A stretch of 64,000 nt of DNA from Schlesneria sp. DSM 10557 (GCF_041860085.1 NZ_CP124747.1:3596001-3660000), one strand, 5' to 3'. Positions 8,978 to 19,749 are shown, counted from the first letter of the stretch. Notes: generated by a model from the letters alone, not told the origin. Numbers and translations: made by a program.

Positions 8978-11900
8978 TCAGAACACGAATAAGAACTCAT
9001 TGGAATTGAGAATCGCTCGGCAGAATGATTCCAGGCCATGTTGCTGAATGAGCTCGATGGAGTCAGCCAGTTCTTCGCTGGAAGGTTCCCGCTGGTAGGC
9101 CAGCAGAAACGCCTGCCTGACCTGTGCGGTCGGGTCCTTGCTCATCTCGTTCGCTAACCGGTTCGAAAACTGCCGGGCCTGCTGAATGGCGAATCGGCTG
9201 TTCAGCAGGTTCAGTGCCTGCAGTGCTGTGATGGAAGAAGTCCGTTTCGGCGCGATCTGACCGGCATCGGGACAGTCGAACTGTCCAAAAACTTCATCGA
9301 GCTGCATTCGCGGCTTCGACTGATAGACCATTCTTCGCCACTCTGCCGGACCAAATTCCTGCTTCGTGTTGTAGACTTTGACGTAATTGGTATTGGCCTC
9401 GAACAGGTCAAACCCCGGACCGAACATGCGGTCGTCGAGATTACCGGCCGCCGCCAGAATCGCATCCCGCAGTGGTTCAGCTTCCAGTCGCCGCGGCGGA
9501 TACCGCCACAGCAACCGGGTCGCGGCATCCGCCTGCAACCCTTCCGGACGCGCATGGCTCGATTGCCGATAGGTCGACGAGGTCAACATCTGTCGATGAA
9601 TCCGCTTCGGCGACGCCATCACCCGGGCCTCGCTGGCCATCCAGTCCAGCAACTGCGGGTGCGACGGAGACGTTCCGTTTCTCCCGAAATCGCTGGGAGT
9701 CTGCACCAGCCCCTGCCCGAAGTGGTACTGCCAGAGTCTGTTGACCATCACACGCGTCGTTAACGGATGATCCGGATCATTGATCCAGTTCGCCAGAGCC
9801 CGTCGACGTTCCGGACTCGTCGCCTCTTCATTGAGTTGCCATTTCTTACCGAATGAGGCGAGGCCCGCAGGCTGCATCCGTTCCTTGGGCTGCATGGGAT
9901 CACCTCGATGCAGCCGATAGATCGGTTCTGGCGTGGTGAATTGACCGGCATAGGCGATCGGCCGAGCCGACAACTTCTGCAACCGGCTGCGTAGCGATTC
10001 CCCCTGCACCTGCAGCTTGCGAGCCAACTGAAACTCGGCCTCACTTAACGCGGGGTTCACATGCACCTTACCCGCGCCGTTGTCCGCCGGTATTCGGTCT
10101 TCCGATGAGGCGACCAGTTGCAGCGAGTCCCGCGCCATCCCGGCTTCGATCCGGTACTTCGACGGGATTCGGTCCTGAAACTGTCCATTCTCGGGCCGAT
10201 CACGGCTCCACACGATCCGGTCGATGACGACCGGTTCCGGAAACTCCAGCATGACCCAGCCTTGCCCCGGTTCATTAGAAATCCAACTGGCCGAGTTCCC
10301 GTAGCGACCGTCGTTCACGTTGGCCAACCGGTGAATGTCGTAACCGGGCAGGCTTGATGAGGCGGTCGCAATCGTCCCAACGCTCGCCAGGGCGACATTA
10401 TTCGAACCTGTCTGAGAACCGTTATCGGCTTCAAACACCTCAAGCTCGTCCAGACATGGCTCGCCACCGGTCGTGGCTTCGATCGTCAATTTTACGAACC
10501 GGGACCGGATGGGAGGAAAGCGTTCGCTGTTGGCTCGTCGCTGCACCGCAGACCGCAGGCGGGGCAACGAGGTATGAGCGAGCGGACTGTCTGTCATCGC
10601 TCGCTGAAAACAGACAACATCGGCCGTGACGTACGCCGATCCTTCCCCGCCGCGCAGCACCACCCGCGCCGTCGGAGTGAATTCATGGACGCCCGCGTCA
10701 TAGAGTCCACTCCAGAGGGGCTGACTCTGTTCGCCCCCTGTTCCGTCAGCAAACTTCCGCTGATCGACGCGGGCAATCTCGGTCTGATCGTCCTTCGTCC
10801 CGAGATCTCCGTCCCGATCAAGCACGTACGTTGCATCGGCGGCGTGCGTGTTCCATCCACAACCCCAGGACAACCAGAGACGCCAGCGCCCACTCAGCCC
10901 GGGGTTCCACGTGAAGACATCCCGATTAGCGACCTGGTTCCAGTACGAATAACTGCGACCGAGGTTCGGGTACCGCTGCATGTCACCCGAATCGTTCAAC
11001 TCACCGCGGGCCTTTCCGGCCCGGTAAGGCTCGGAACCAATCGGCGGGACGAGGACCGTGACGCTGGCGCCGGAACCCGTCGCGACGGCCAGATCATCCA
11101 GCAGCAGTGTGGAAACGGCTTCATGAGGGAACGACTGCTTGCCCTGCAATCGTGCAGAGTCGTCTCCGATAAAAGCCAGCGGCTCAAACTGTCCGAGCTG
11201 GCGATCGAGATTCGCGAGTTCGCCACGAAGTTCCTCGATCAGTGGCTGCGGGTCCTCAAAACCGGGTGGAGTGTAGGGACGATTACCGTGGACCACACCG
11301 GCAAACACCCCCTTCATCGCATGGTAGTCACTGTGCGAGATCGGATCGAATTTGTGATTGTGACAGCGGGCACAACCGACCGTCAGTCCGAAAAAGGCAC
11401 TGCCGGTCGTGCTGACCATATCGTGCAGTTCGTCAGCTCGCTGCTGAGCAGTCAGGGTCGGGTCCGGGCTCTTCACCTGATCCCACGCCCCCGCCACCAG
11501 GAAGCCGGTCGCTTCATGAATCCCGACCGTGTCACCCGCCAGTTGCTCGAACAGAAATTGATCGAACGGCTTATCTTCGTTGAACGCACGAATGACGTAG
11601 TCACGGTAGGGCCAGGCAGCGGGACGGGGCTGATTCGTTTCAAACCCGTTACTTTCGGCGAACTTGACTGTGTCGAGCCAGTGTCGGGCCCAGCGTTCCC
11701 CAAAATGGGGCGACGCCAGCAACCGGTCAATCAAACGTTCGAACGCGTCAGGACTCTGATCGCCAACAAAGTCCATCACCTCTGCAGGAGTCGGAGGCAG
11801 CCCGGTGATATCGAACGTGGCACGTCGAATGAACGTGATGCGGTCAGTATCAGGTGAAGGCTTCAGCCCGGGAGTGACGCTCTCAGACGGCGTGAGCGGG

Positions 11901-12511
11901 ACCTGTTCCAGCTTCTGTGCGATGAACGCATCAACGGGACTTCGTGTCCAGTCCCTGTTCCCCGGAGCGACTTCCGGAATCTCAGGACGCACGACCGGCT
12001 GAAAGGACCAGTGAGGAGCGCTTTCCTGCTTTTTCCCCGGCTCATCAGGCCATTTGGCTCCCTGATCAATCCAGGCCCGCAGCAGGCTGACCTCATCCCG
12101 CGAGAGAGCCCGCTCCCCTTCCGGGGGCATTTCCATTCCTTCAACAGCCCCGGCGGTGAAGCGGACAAGGGGGCTCGCAGCACCGTCACCGGGGATGATC
12201 GCGGGAGCGAAACTTTCCCCCCCTTTCAGGGCCGCTCCCTTGTCGTCCAGCCGAAAGTCGCCCCGTTGCCGGTTCTCGCCATGACACTTCAGGCAATGCT
12301 CTTTGAACAGCGGCTGGATGTCTTTGACGAAATCGACGTCCCGCTTCACGGCGGGGGGAATCTTCGCGTTGTCCTCTCCCCGGACGCTGTTCCAGGGCAA
12401 CAGCAGGACCAGCGCGACCGGGAAGGTTCGCACCAGTATTCGTCGCACGTCGAGCGTGGCTTCTGCCGCACAGGGTTTGAATTTCAGATTCCGAACGCTC
12501 TTACTCTTCAT
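8978..12511 (-). CDS. PSCyt1-PSCyt2-PSD1 planctomycete cytochrome c protein with a discoidin-like insert
   Basis: A 1177-residue exported protein. After a signal (about residues 22-45, RTFPVALVLLLPWNSVRG) comes a cytochrome-like domain with the haem motif CLKCH (about residue 73). Then follow the planctomycete PSCyt2 domain (DUF1549; HWLDTVKFAESNGFE, with a second CARCH near residue 350), a central insert of about 300 residues containing an F5/8 type C (discoidin)-like carbohydrate-binding segment (GPNGQ-like GYDIHRLANVNDGRYG, PGQGWVMLEFPEPVVIDRI), and a C-terminal PSD1 domain (DUF1553; WQYHFGQGLVQTPSDFG, ending RAILNSNEFLFVF). ATG 12511 has GAGGTG five bases upstream. It is the last gene of a five-gene minus-strand array. 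The function of this family is unknown; roles in polysaccharide breakdown have been proposed. Confidence 0.9.
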   Translation of the reverse strand: MKSKSVRNLKFKPCAAEATLDVRRILVRTFPVALVLLLPWNSVRGEDNAKIPPAVKRDVDFVKDIQPLFKEHCLKCHGENRQRGDFRLDDKGAALKGGESFAPAIIPGDGAASPLVRFTAGAVEGMEMPPEGERALSRDEVSLLRAWIDQGAKWPDEPGKKQESAPHWSFQPVVRPEIPEVAPGNRDWTRSPVDAFIAQKLEQVPLTPSESVTPGLKPSPDTDRITFIRRATFDITGLPPTPAEVMDFVGDQSPDAFERLIDRLLASPHFGERWARHWLDTVKFAESNGFETNQPRPAAWPYRDYVIRAFNEDKPFDQFLFEQLAGDTVGIHEATGFLVAGAWDQVKSPDPTLTAQQRADELHDMVSTTGSAFFGLTVGCARCHNHKFDPISHSDYHAMKGVFAGVVHGNRPYTPPGFEDPQPLIEELRGELANLDRQLGQFEPLAFIGDDSARLQGKQSFPHEAVSTLLLDDLAVATGSGASVTVLVPPIGSEPYRAGKARGELNDSGDMQRYPNLGRSYSYWNQVANRDVFTWNPGLSGRWRLWLSWGCGWNTHAADATYVLDRDGDLGTKDDQTEIARVDQRKFADGTGGEQSQPLWSGLYDAGVHEFTPTARVVLRGGEGSAYVTADVVCFQRAMTDSPLAHTSLPRLRSAVQRRANSERFPPIRSRFVKLTIEATTGGEPCLDELEVFEADNGSQTGSNNVALASVGTIATASSSLPGYDIHRLANVNDGRYGNSASWISNEPGQGWVMLEFPEPVVIDRIVWSRDRPENGQFQDRIPSKYRIEAGMARDSLQLVASSEDRIPADNGAGKVHVNPALSEAEFQLARKLQVQGESLRSRLQKLSARPIAYAGQFTTPEPIYRLHRGDPMQPKERMQPAGLASFGKKWQLNEEATSPERRRALANWINDPDHPLTTRVMVNRLWQYHFGQGLVQTPSDFGRNGTSPSHPQLLDWMASEARVMASPKRIHRQMLTSSTYRQSSHARPEGLQADAATRLLWRYPPRRLEAEPLRDAILAAAGNLDDRMFGPGFDLFEANTNYVKVYNTKQEFGPAEWRRMVYQSKPRMQLDEVFGQFDCPDAGQIAPKRTSSITALQALNLLNSRFAIQQARQFSNRLANEMSKDPTAQVRQAFLLAYQREPSSEELADSIELIQQHGLESFCRAILNSNEFLFVF

Positions 12512-12532
12512 TTCACCACCTCGAGACACGTC

Positions 12533-13363
12533 TCAGCGGATTGACTCCAGCCAGTTCAACATCTGTAGAGTCGTCTGTTGCCAGTCCGATTCGAAAAACA
12601 ATTCGTGAATGTGATCAGGTAACAGGAGCAGTTGTTTGGGTTGGGACCGAGCGCGTTCAAACCACTTCGCCAATGCCTCTGGATCCGTGGTCCGATCGTT
12701 CCCCCCCTGCAGTGCCAGCAAGGGAAGGGAAACCCTGGCTGCATCCCGAATCGCTGCGTCCTTCGCCTTCTGCATAGCAAAAAACCAGCCCGCCGTCACG
12801 GTCTTATTGATCAAAGGATCGCTTCGACGCGCGGCAGCGAACTCAGAATCCGTTGTCATATTGGCGGGATCGATGCCATTGGAAAAGCGCAGCGTGGGCA
12901 GGAACCGGACGACCGCGCGCCCCAACAGCTTTGCGACGGGATTCACTCGCAACTTCAACCCCAGCAACGGCGACGAAAGAACCAGGGATGCAGGGGCCAC
13001 CTTGCCCGTCTGAACGGCCCTCACCACGACCAGCCCACCCATGCTGTGCCCCAGCAGTGTGGGGGGTGACGCGGTGAGCCCCAGTCGGTCCCAGATCAAA
13101 ACGATGTCATCGACATACTGATCAAAACTGGCAACATGAGTCCGTGTGCCGCCGGAACCGCCGTGACCCCGCAGGTCCGCCACGATCATGCTCCACCCCT
13201 GCTCGGTCAGACATTTGGCAACATGCTCATGCCGCCCCCCATGCTCGCCGAGACCGTGCACCCAGTAAAGCACACGCCGGGGATCACGCTGGTCGGGAAG
13301 ATAACTTCGAACAAAAAGCTCAACGGCATCTGTCGCCGTCACGACCTGCGTCTCCAGTCGCAT
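12533..13363 (-). CDS. Alpha/beta hydrolase (monoacylglycerol lipase / S33-like, Hydrolase_4)
   Basis: A 276-residue serine hydrolase. The oxyanion region is YWVHGLGEHGGRHEHVA (about 33-49). The nucleophile elbow is GHSMGG (about 104-109). The acid Asp lies in LQGGNDRTTDPEA (about 218-230) and the His in LPDHIHELFFESD (about 250-262). This order and the HGLGEH motif match the monoglyceride lipase-like Hydrolase_4 group. No signal peptide, so it is probably cytoplasmic. It lies between the antitoxin-like gene and the PSCyt gene, whose start is only 21 bases beyond its stop, so the two are probably co-transcribed. Substrate unknown: a lipid or acyl ester is likely. Confidence 0.85.
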   Translation of the reverse strand: MRLETQVVTATDAVELFVRSYLPDQRDPRRVLYWVHGLGEHGGRHEHVAKCLTEQGWSMIVADLRGHGGSGGTRTHVASFDQYVDDIVLIWDRLGLTASPPTLLGHSMGGLVVVRAVQTGKVAPASLVLSSPLLGLKLRVNPVAKLLGRAVVRFLPTLRFSNGIDPANMTTDSEFAAARRSDPLINKTVTAGWFFAMQKAKDAAIRDAARVSLPLLALQGGNDRTTDPEALAKWFERARSQPKQLLLLPDHIHELFFESDWQQTTLQMLNWLESIR

Positions 13364-13420
13364 CCATTTCCTTTCAATGTCGCCCCATCACAGACTAACG
13401 CCTTTCGAGGGACCAGGCCT

Positions 13421-13834
13421 TCACGAGTCGTCGCCAGATCTGAAACCGTAAATCATCCCCCACAGCCGGTCACTTTCACCCCGGTCGATGACCTCGATCG
13501 GCATCAATCCGTCAAAGGCGGAATTCGGCGTCTGTAGCCAGTCTCCCAGAGAGTCGGATTCTACGACCTTCGACAGGGCATTGGTCAATCGAGTCAACTC
13601 CGTCAACCGTCGAGAGACAACACTGGTCGGCAGACCTCCCTGCTCCAGCGTGGCCAGGGATCTGACCGAAATCGGTAACAGCCGGGCAAAGTCTTTCTGC
13701 CTCAGTTGCAGCTGTTTCCGTAAGTCGGCAACGCGGTTCCCAGCGAGGGCTCTTCCCGCCGGTCCCCCTTTCGCGTCCCGCTCTTTCACAGCTTTGGTCC
13801 TCGCAGTGGCCCTGCTACGGTTACTTGCCGACAT
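13421..13834 (-). CDS. Xre/MbcA/ParS-type (DUF2384) antitoxin-like DNA-binding protein
   Basis: A 137-residue protein. Residues 1-35 are basic and Ala/Arg-rich. Then comes a helix-turn-helix of Xre type (VADLRKQLQLRQKDFARLLPISVRSLATLEQG). The C-terminal third (LGDWLQTPNSAFDGLMPIEVIDRGESDRLWGMIYGFRSG) matches the DUF2384 (MbcA/ParS toxin-binding) pattern W-L-x-x-P-N-x-A-x-x-G-x-x-P. I chose ATG 13834 because a start further upstream (13918) would run into the DUF1552 coding sequence. No RES or other toxin gene is adjacent; the neighbours are DUF1552 and a hydrolase. It could therefore be a domesticated regulator of this cluster instead of half of a toxin-antitoxin pair. Confidence 0.75.
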   Translation of the reverse strand: MSASNRSRATARTKAVKERDAKGGPAGRALAGNRVADLRKQLQLRQKDFARLLPISVRSLATLEQGGLPTSVVSRRLTELTRLTNALSKVVESDSLGDWLQTPNSAFDGLMPIEVIDRGESDRLWGMIYGFRSGDDS

Positions 13835-13853
13835 TCGTATCTTCGTCCTCGTC

Positions 13854-15200
13854 TCAGATTCCCGTGAACACAGAATTCTGAAGCACACCTGTACTGTCCG
13901 AAAAAGAGGTCTCTTCAATCTTCATCGACCGAAGGATGCTCAGGTATAGATTGGAAAGTGGCGTCTTGGGCTGATTCCAATGAGCACCATGTCTCAGCCC
14001 CATATTTGCGCCTCCTGCGACAAGAGTCGGCAGATTCAGCGGATTATGCGTCGTGCTGGCGCCACTGCCGAACAGCACGATCGTATTGTCGAGCACGTTG
14101 CCGTTCACATCCTGATACTGCCGCAACCGCTGCATGAAATACGCCAGTTGCTCACTCAGGAACAAGTCGTACCGTGCGAAGCTCATCTGCCCGTTCTTGT
14201 CCTCGGCATGTGACAAACTGTGGTGGGTCGCCTTGAGTCCCAGTTTCACAGGGAAGGTATCACTGACCCCCATCCCGTCTTCACGGTTCAGCATGAAGGC
14301 GACCGAACGAGTGATATCCGCGTCGAACGCCAGAGCGATCAGATCGAACATGTTGCGGTAATACTCACGCGGTTCCCCCTCGGACGTTGCGTCGAGATTC
14401 AGATGGGAGTAATCCTGCGGCTTGATCGGGATGTCGATCCACTTTTCGGACGCGACCAGTCTCGCCTCAATCTCATCGAGTGCCGTCAGGTACTGATCCA
14501 TTTTTTCCCGGTCGGACTGGCCAAGTTGCTTGTTGAGCGTTTTCGCATTCTCAAGCACCGCATCCACCAGCTTGATCCGTCGCTGAAGCTGAGCACGTTG
14601 CGTGGCGAGCGACGCCCGGTCACCCCGAAACAGACGATCAAACACGCGACGCGGATTGTTCTCGGCCGGGATCGGTTTTCCTTCGAGGTTGTAGGAAATC
14701 GTGCCGGTCCGCGAGAGGAAGCCGACACCCGCATCAATCGACAGCACCAGCGACGGCTGACGACAGTACTGTTTCGTGTGCAGCGCAACGACCTGATCCA
14801 GCGCCACGGAGTTGTAGGTTCCCGGCTTTGGATTGTGCAGCGGCGCCCCGGTCAGCCACATATCCGAACAGAGATGCGGGTCCGCCTTGGTTCCATTCGG
14901 ATGATACAGCCCGCTGATAAAGCTGAGCTGTTCGCGGAAGGGACGAAGCGGCTCCGTCGACTTACCAAACTCGAAGTCGCGTCCTGTCTGTTTGGGAAAC
15001 CAGCTCCACTCATCAATTCCGTGCGAGGGATTGGGAAGTGACATCCCGTTGGCGGTATAGATGGCACAAAACCGGCGAGGAATCTCCTGGGCCGCTTCCT
15101 TGCCCATCGCCTCCAATAACGGAAGTGACAACGTAACTCCGGCAAGTCCCTTAAGTACCGCGCGACGATTCAGTTGTACTGCTGAGCCCATGTTCTGCAT
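13854..15200 (-). CDS. DUF1552 domain-containing exported protein
   Basis: A 448-residue protein of a family almost confined to planctomycetes and relatives. The N-terminus [20 protein letters not shown] has a twin-arginine-like RR followed by a hydrophobic stretch, so export through Tat is likely. Family hallmarks follow: [70 protein letters not shown] ([13 protein letters not shown]) and [21 protein letters not shown] near the C-terminus. The fold is related to DUF1501/alkaline phosphatase-like proteins. It is directly downstream of the DUF1592 gene, the usual pairing in planctomycetes, suggesting they work together. The biochemical role is unknown. Confidence 0.9.
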   Translation of the reverse strand: MQNMGSAVQLNRRAVLKGLAGVTLSLPLLEAMGKEAAQEIPRRFCAIYTANGMSLPNPSHGIDEWSWFPKQTGRDFEFGKSTEPLRPFREQLSFISGLYHPNGTKADPHLCSDMWLTGAPLHNPKPGTYNSVALDQVVALHTKQYCRQPSLVLSIDAGVGFLSRTGTISYNLEGKPIPAENNPRRVFDRLFRGDRASLATQRAQLQRRIKLVDAVLENAKTLNKQLGQSDREKMDQYLTALDEIEARLVASEKWIDIPIKPQDYSHLNLDATSEGEPREYYRNMFDLIALAFDADITRSVAFMLNREDGMGVSDTFPVKLGLKATHHSLSHAEDKNGQMSFARYDLFLSEQLAYFMQRLRQYQDVNGNVLDNTIVLFGSGASTTHNPLNLPTLVAGGANMGLRHGAHWNQPKTPLSNLYLSILRSMKIEETSFSDSTGVLQNSVFTGI

Positions 15201-15227
15201 CCGGTTTTGAAGGAGACTGCCAGCCGG

Positions 15228-15267
15228 CTGTCTTATTTTTTGAGAACACTGTCTTATTTTTTGAGAA
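15228..15267. repeat. 19-bp tandem duplication over the DUF1592 stop codon
   Basis: CTGTCTTATTTTTTGAGAA is present at 15228-15246 and 15249-15267, a 21-bp period. The second copy encodes the last residues and the TAA of the DUF1592 gene on the minus strand. The other copy sits just beyond it in the same phase and brings a second in-frame TAA, which points to a recent short duplication. Confidence 0.7.
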
Positions 15268-18200
15268 ACAGATCACTCTTCACGATCAGGCGAATCATAT
15301 CGTGCATCCGATAGTCATTGGACCTCAACTTTTTCCCATGTTCCCGAATCGATTCGGTTTCATTGTATGTCAGACTGCGTCCCACGGCATAGCACGCCAG
15401 GTGCCGCATGAATCCAAAAGCAATCTGATCAATTCGGCCCGTTGCGAAATAGTCCTTGAGTCCATTCAGGTCCGACACTTCGGTCCCGTCAGGAAGTGTC
15501 GAACGGGGGTCACTTTTCCCCGAAGACTTGAGCAGGCCTGCGGCGTCAAACTGCTCAAAAGGGAATCCCCACGGATCGATCCCTTCGTGACACTTCGCAC
15601 ACCCCTGCTGGTTGCGATGCCGCTCCAGCTTCTCACGCAGCGTGAGCGGGCTCCCCTCGTCTTCCGGTAGTTGCGGAACATTCGGTGGTGGATCAGCCGG
15701 TGGTTCGCTGATGATCTTCCGCGCGACCCAGGCCCCTCGTTTGATCGGGTTCGACTCACGACCATTACTGAGTCCTGCCAGAATCCCCGCATTCGTCAGG
15801 ACCCCTCCCAGATCCGTTCGTCCGTGCGGGAGCGGGACAAACTGAAAACCGCTTTCTGTGGAACCTCCCAGACCGTAGTAGCTCGCCACGACTTCGTTCG
15901 CCACGATGAAATCCGACTTTACGAGCTGACGGAGCGGCAGATTATTCTCAATCAGATACGCCACGAATCGCACTGGCTCCTGCCTGAGGTGCGTCTTCAC
16001 GTCCCGCGTTAATCGTGGAAATTGCTGCGAATCCACAGCCACCACATCCAGCTTGTCCAGGCTGAGCCACTGAGAAACAAACTCGCTGAGGAACTGCTCG
16101 AAGCGCGGATCACGGATCATCCGATCGAGTTGGTCATCGAGCAATCCCGGCAACGTCCCGTCCGCAGCCCGCTCCAGCAACTCCGCATCCGGAGCCGTGT
16201 TCCACAGGAAATACGAAAGCTTCGAGGCGAGTTCGTACGCATCCAGGTCCTCTGGTTCGGGACTGGCACTGTTCTCGATCAGAAACAGGAACTGCGGCGA
16301 CGTCAGGACGATCGTCAGCGCATCCTTGATGGACTGCCGCGCGTCCCCGGTCGCATCGAACGAACTCTGCCAGACGTTCAGGATCGCTGCTTCTTCCGCC
16401 TGGGTCACAGGTCGCCGGAAGGCCTTCGTCGCGAATGAGCGAATCACCCCCCGGGCCTGATCCATCGGCTGGTCCAGAGAGTTCACAGACGAGAAGATCC
16501 GTTGATGGGTCGCAGGTGGCCAGCTTTCAAAATACGGACCTTCGAACTCGATCGACTTCACGAGCAACCGAGGCATATCGCGTCCGTCGGTGTACTCACT
16601 GCGCACGCCGATTTCGCGGATCCCGGCCAGATAGTTCACGTTATCTTTTTCAACATCCGGACTGGGAAAGTCGTTGATCGCCCCTTCGAAAACGTAGGTT
16701 TGAAGTTCATCGGACTGCACACGTTGCGGTGCGCCGACAGACGTCAAGGTGCTGCCGCAGTCACGGCGCAGACCAAGATAAACGCCCAGGGAAGGAGATC
16801 GGTTCTCAAACTGCGAGAAACGCCTGGTTCGCTCATCCTGATCGTCCAGTCGATTCCAGACCAGCCGCTTCAATCGCGCCAGATCCCGATACCGCGCGTT
16901 GATCTTCAACTCGCCCCCAGGAAGACGCGCCAGCAGAAATGCGGCAGCAACTTCGTCCGCGTTTCCGTCCCCCTTCAGATCGATTTTCCGTTCGTCCAGC
17001 TGTCCCGCCACCTGCCGATCACCGAACTGCAGTTGTAATTCGCCCGCTGAGCCCCCAGGAGCACAGTAGACATCAAGCTGGTAGACTCCCGGCTCGGGGA
17101 TGACAATCGTCGTTTCCGGCGACATCGAAACATCAGCGGTGACCGAGTTCTTCCCGGCCGGTTCAAAAGGCGACCCCGCATCCAGCAGCAGAGCATCCCG
17201 ATACCGTGCGGCACGGACCGTCACCCGAAAATTACCGGAGTCGGGCAATTCCCGCAGTGAAATCTTGAAATTCGCCATCGGGCCATACGTGTTCGACTGG
17301 CCAAAGATTTCGGGACTGGGGATCGCAGGACGCAGAAGCAGCCCCTCGGGCACAGCCTGATGTGCCCGCCCTTTCGGATAACCCGGCGTCCCCCGGACGC
17401 AGGCGAACACGGCGTGATAGATGCTATCGAACTTTCGCCATTCACGAATCGTGTCGTTACCGACGTAACCTTCAATAAAGTCGAATGTCGTCCGCATGGC
17501 GAAAGGCTCAAACACGAACGGCTTGGCCGGCGTTAGCTCTGTGACCGTGAAGTCTGCATTGTTCAGCAAGTCGCTGTTGGCCCCCAGTACAAGATTGTCA
17601 GGACAAGGGCTGGGATTGATCGCCGCCCCCAGATCCATGCGAAAGTTCTGAATCACGGGCGGTCTGTTTTCATCGACAATGCAAAGGTCGAGTCCCTTTT
17701 GTGCAATTTCGAAGTACGTTTCCACCTGCAAGGGAGACAACACCATCGTGTGACTCTGATTGGTGAAACCTTCCTTGGAAATCCCATCCGGGGGCAAGGA
17801 ATCGGTCAGATCCTCCTGCAAACCCAGCAGGTCTTTGAGCGTGTTGCGATACTGCGAGACCGTCAACCGGCGAATGGAACCATTCTTCGCGATGTCGCGC
17901 GCCCGGGCCGCGGAAACGGCCGCATCAATCCATTTGCTGACGCTCCGCCGCTCCGCGTCGCTCAATTGAGGCTCGTCCGCAGGAGGCATCTCCTGATCGT
18001 CAATCAGCTTTCGGATAGCAAGCCAGAACGGGATCTGCCGATCCTCGACTCCCCCCGTCAGATGATCAACACGAACCCCCGATTTCATCGTCTCGGCATC
18101 GTGACAACGATAGCAGTATTTCTGCAGCAGCGGCTGGACCTGATCCCGGAAAAGAACTTCCTCGTGCGAATCGACCGCAGACGGGTTCTCCGGGTTGTCA

Positions 18201-18301
18201 TCCCCCGACGCCAGATCGCTCCACCCTAAGCTTATGACTCCCAGCGCCAGAAACGACAGGAAAAGACTCGCGATGCAGGTCCGGGTGATTTTTACAGGCA
18301 T
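15254..18301 (-). CDS. DUF1592 multi-domain planctomycete cytochrome c protein
   Basis: A 1015-residue exported protein with a signal ([18 protein letters not shown], about 7-24). A PSCyt1 haem site CYRCH lies at about residue 65. DUF1587 follows ([18 protein letters not shown], about 145-160), then a carbohydrate-binding-like beta-rich middle, DUF1595 and DUF1592 (about 590-790, [30 protein letters not shown]), DUF1588 ([20 protein letters not shown]) with a second haem motif CAKCH (about 910), and DUF1585 at the end ([17 protein letters not shown]). ATG 18301 gives a proper signal; the upstream extension to 18385 does not. It starts the DUF1592-DUF1552 pair. Proposed family role is oxidative polysaccharide breakdown; not proven. 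Confidence 0.9.
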   Translation of the reverse strand: MPVKITRTCIASLFLSFLALGVISLGWSDLASGDDNPENPSAVDSHEEVLFRDQVQPLLQKYCYRCHDAETMKSGVRVDHLTGGVEDRQIPFWLAIRKLIDDQEMPPADEPQLSDAERRSVSKWIDAAVSAARARDIAKNGSIRRLTVSQYRNTLKDLLGLQEDLTDSLPPDGISKEGFTNQSHTMVLSPLQVETYFEIAQKGLDLCIVDENRPPVIQNFRMDLGAAINPSPCPDNLVLGANSDLLNNADFTVTELTPAKPFVFEPFAMRTTFDFIEGYVGNDTIREWRKFDSIYHAVFACVRGTPGYPKGRAHQAVPEGLLLRPAIPSPEIFGQSNTYGPMANFKISLRELPDSGNFRVTVRAARYRDALLLDAGSPFEPAGKNSVTADVSMSPETTIVIPEPGVYQLDVYCAPGGSAGELQLQFGDRQVAGQLDERKIDLKGDGNADEVAAAFLLARLPGGELKINARYRDLARLKRLVWNRLDDQDERTRRFSQFENRSPSLGVYLGLRRDCGSTLTSVGAPQRVQSDELQTYVFEGAINDFPSPDVEKDNVNYLAGIREIGVRSEYTDGRDMPRLLVKSIEFEGPYFESWPPATHQRIFSSVNSLDQPMDQARGVIRSFATKAFRRPVTQAEEAAILNVWQSSFDATGDARQSIKDALTIVLTSPQFLFLIENSASPEPEDLDAYELASKLSYFLWNTAPDAELLERAADGTLPGLLDDQLDRMIRDPRFEQFLSEFVSQWLSLDKLDVVAVDSQQFPRLTRDVKTHLRQEPVRFVAYLIENNLPLRQLVKSDFIVANEVVASYYGLGGSTESGFQFVPLPHGRTDLGGVLTNAGILAGLSNGRESNPIKRGAWVARKIISEPPADPPPNVPQLPEDEGSPLTLREKLERHRNQQGCAKCHEGIDPWGFPFEQFDAAGLLKSSGKSDPRSTLPDGTEVSDLNGLKDYFATGRIDQIAFGFMRHLACYAVGRSLTYNETESIREHGKKLRSNDYRMHDMIRLIVKSDLFLKK

Positions 18302-18775
18302 GCGGTTTCCAGCAAATTGCGGATTGCTGAGGCAATTCAGGCGGGGATGAAGGCGGGAACGGTCCATTTCAAACGACAAACACATCAGCGCCGACTGAAG
18401 TGTACGCTCAAAATGCGTTCATACGCAATCAACCATCGACCGCCCGGTAAGGGGAAGCAAGAAGCCTACCGCTCTGATTGGCCGGAGACGAGATTCAAAG
18501 TGGCGAGTTAGATCTTGAGTCGCGTCTCGAAGACAAATTCATGTTGGCTATAAATCTCTCTCCGCAATCGGTCAATTCGAAGCGATCGATGTACCAACCT
18601 CTGAATTTGCACTTTCAGGTTCTTGACATCTTCAGTCAATTGGAATTGTCGTTAAGCATCGACAATCTCGAGTCCCGGTAGTTCGAGATCAATGAGCTTA
18701 AAGCAACCGAGTCCCTGAGGACTGACACTCGGTAGGGTTGCGCGAAACATCCAGCTCGCTCCGCAACCCGCAGAA
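18302..18775. other. Intergenic region with one small inverted repeat
   Basis: No gene was recognised. A perfect 7-bp inverted repeat ATTGTCG (18645-18651) and CGACAAT (18660-18666) with an 8-base loop lies about 110 bases beyond the stop of the minus-strand coiled-coil gene and might be its terminator. The rest also serves as leader of the DUF1592 gene. Confidence 0.4.
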
Positions 18776-19435
18776 TCAGTTCGATTTGAGACGTTTGAGT
18801 TCGGCTTTCGTCCGCTCGATTTCTTCAGTGGCTTTGCGTTCAACTGGCTTGAGTCCTTCAAGCTCTCTCAGCTTCAACTCAAGTGTAATTGATCCACTGT
18901 CCAATTGCAGAAGATCCTCTTCCGCATTCTCCATCACTTCAAGCAGGAGGGACTCGTGTGTGGACAGTATTTTCAGCTTACGTGTCAAAAATTTCTGGGT
19001 CCTGGTTGCAGGCGGACTTAAAGGCTGCGGCGCATTCGCTTTTTCCTCGGCCCCAGGGGCCTTACTGGTTAGGCCCTTCAATCGCAATTCAACCTCTGAT
19101 CGCTCCTCGCGAACTCGGGAAAGCTCTGATCTCAGCTCCGCATAGAATTCGATTGTCTCCAGCTGCTCTGGGCCCAACTTTCTGTTGCCGTCTGTCCCCA
19201 ATTTCTTGAGGATGACCCCCAACTCTTCTCGTTTCCGGTCAATCTTGAATTTCACATCGTCCAGAATCGACTTGAGTTGTCCTAGTCGACTGAGTTGCTC
19301 CTGACCACGACTTTCAGCAGGCCGAGCGCGAACATCCGGATCTGTCGCATCCGACGCGAAAACCATTGCACCAATGCCGAAGAGTGGAAACCACAAAATC
19401 GAATGGGCCAAAACAGTTCTTCGCATCGCGTTCAT
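18776..19435 (-). CDS. Exported coiled-coil protein, unknown function
   Basis: A 219-residue protein that I do not recognise. Residues 6-27 (TVLAHSILWFPLFGIGAMVFAS) form a signal peptide or anchor. Most of the rest is charged heptad-rich sequence predicted to be coiled coil in three stretches: about 45-75 (LGQLKSILDDVKFKIDRKRE), 85-120 (LETIEFYAELRSELSRVREE) and 170-215 (LELKLRELEGLKPVERKATE), separated by a Pro-rich linker (ANAPQPLSPPA). No enzymatic motif is seen. It lies divergent to the membrane protein/purN pair. A periplasmic scaffold or envelope protein is plausible. Confidence 0.65.
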   Translation of the reverse strand: MNAMRRTVLAHSILWFPLFGIGAMVFASDATDPDVRARPAESRGQEQLSRLGQLKSILDDVKFKIDRKREELGVILKKLGTDGNRKLGPEQLETIEFYAELRSELSRVREERSEVELRLKGLTSKAPGAEEKANAPQPLSPPATRTQKFLTRKLKILSTHESLLLEVMENAEEDLLQLDSGSITLELKLRELEGLKPVERKATEEIERTKAELKRLKSN

Positions 19436-19749
19436 CCTTTACGAGTCTTCCAGAAACTGACACCCGCGTCGACCAGCGATCGCGACACTTTACAACGCAA
19501 CGTAAGGAACGCGAAGCGCCGATGTCAACAAAAACCTGCTGACGCGGCCGCGCAGTCAGAACCGGATGCCGGACGATCCTGACCAGATGGGCGGTGCAGC
19601 GAGTTTCCTCTGGAGCCACGTGTGAGGGTGCCGACTCGGATCGACTGAGCAAACGTTTCAAGACTCTCGACATTCCTCAGGTGACCGGCGAGAATGCGGC
19701 TTGGTGGTCGGCCTGCCCGACACACATTCATCGATTCGGAGTCGCCAAT
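19436..19749. other. Intergenic region between divergent genes, no gene seen
   Basis: The region separates the coiled-coil gene from the membrane protein gene. A frame in phase with the latter is open from 19594, but ATG 19750, with GGAG eight bases upstream and a good signal peptide, is the better start. No recognisable promoter or structure. Confidence 0.4.

Noticed and set aside
10574-11857. 427-codon plus-strand open frame inside the PSCyt/PSD1 gene
   Set aside because: It lies fully antisense to a well-recognised protein and shows no motif.
13421-13834. Complete type II toxin-antitoxin system
   Set aside because: Only the antitoxin-like half is present; neither neighbour is a toxin.
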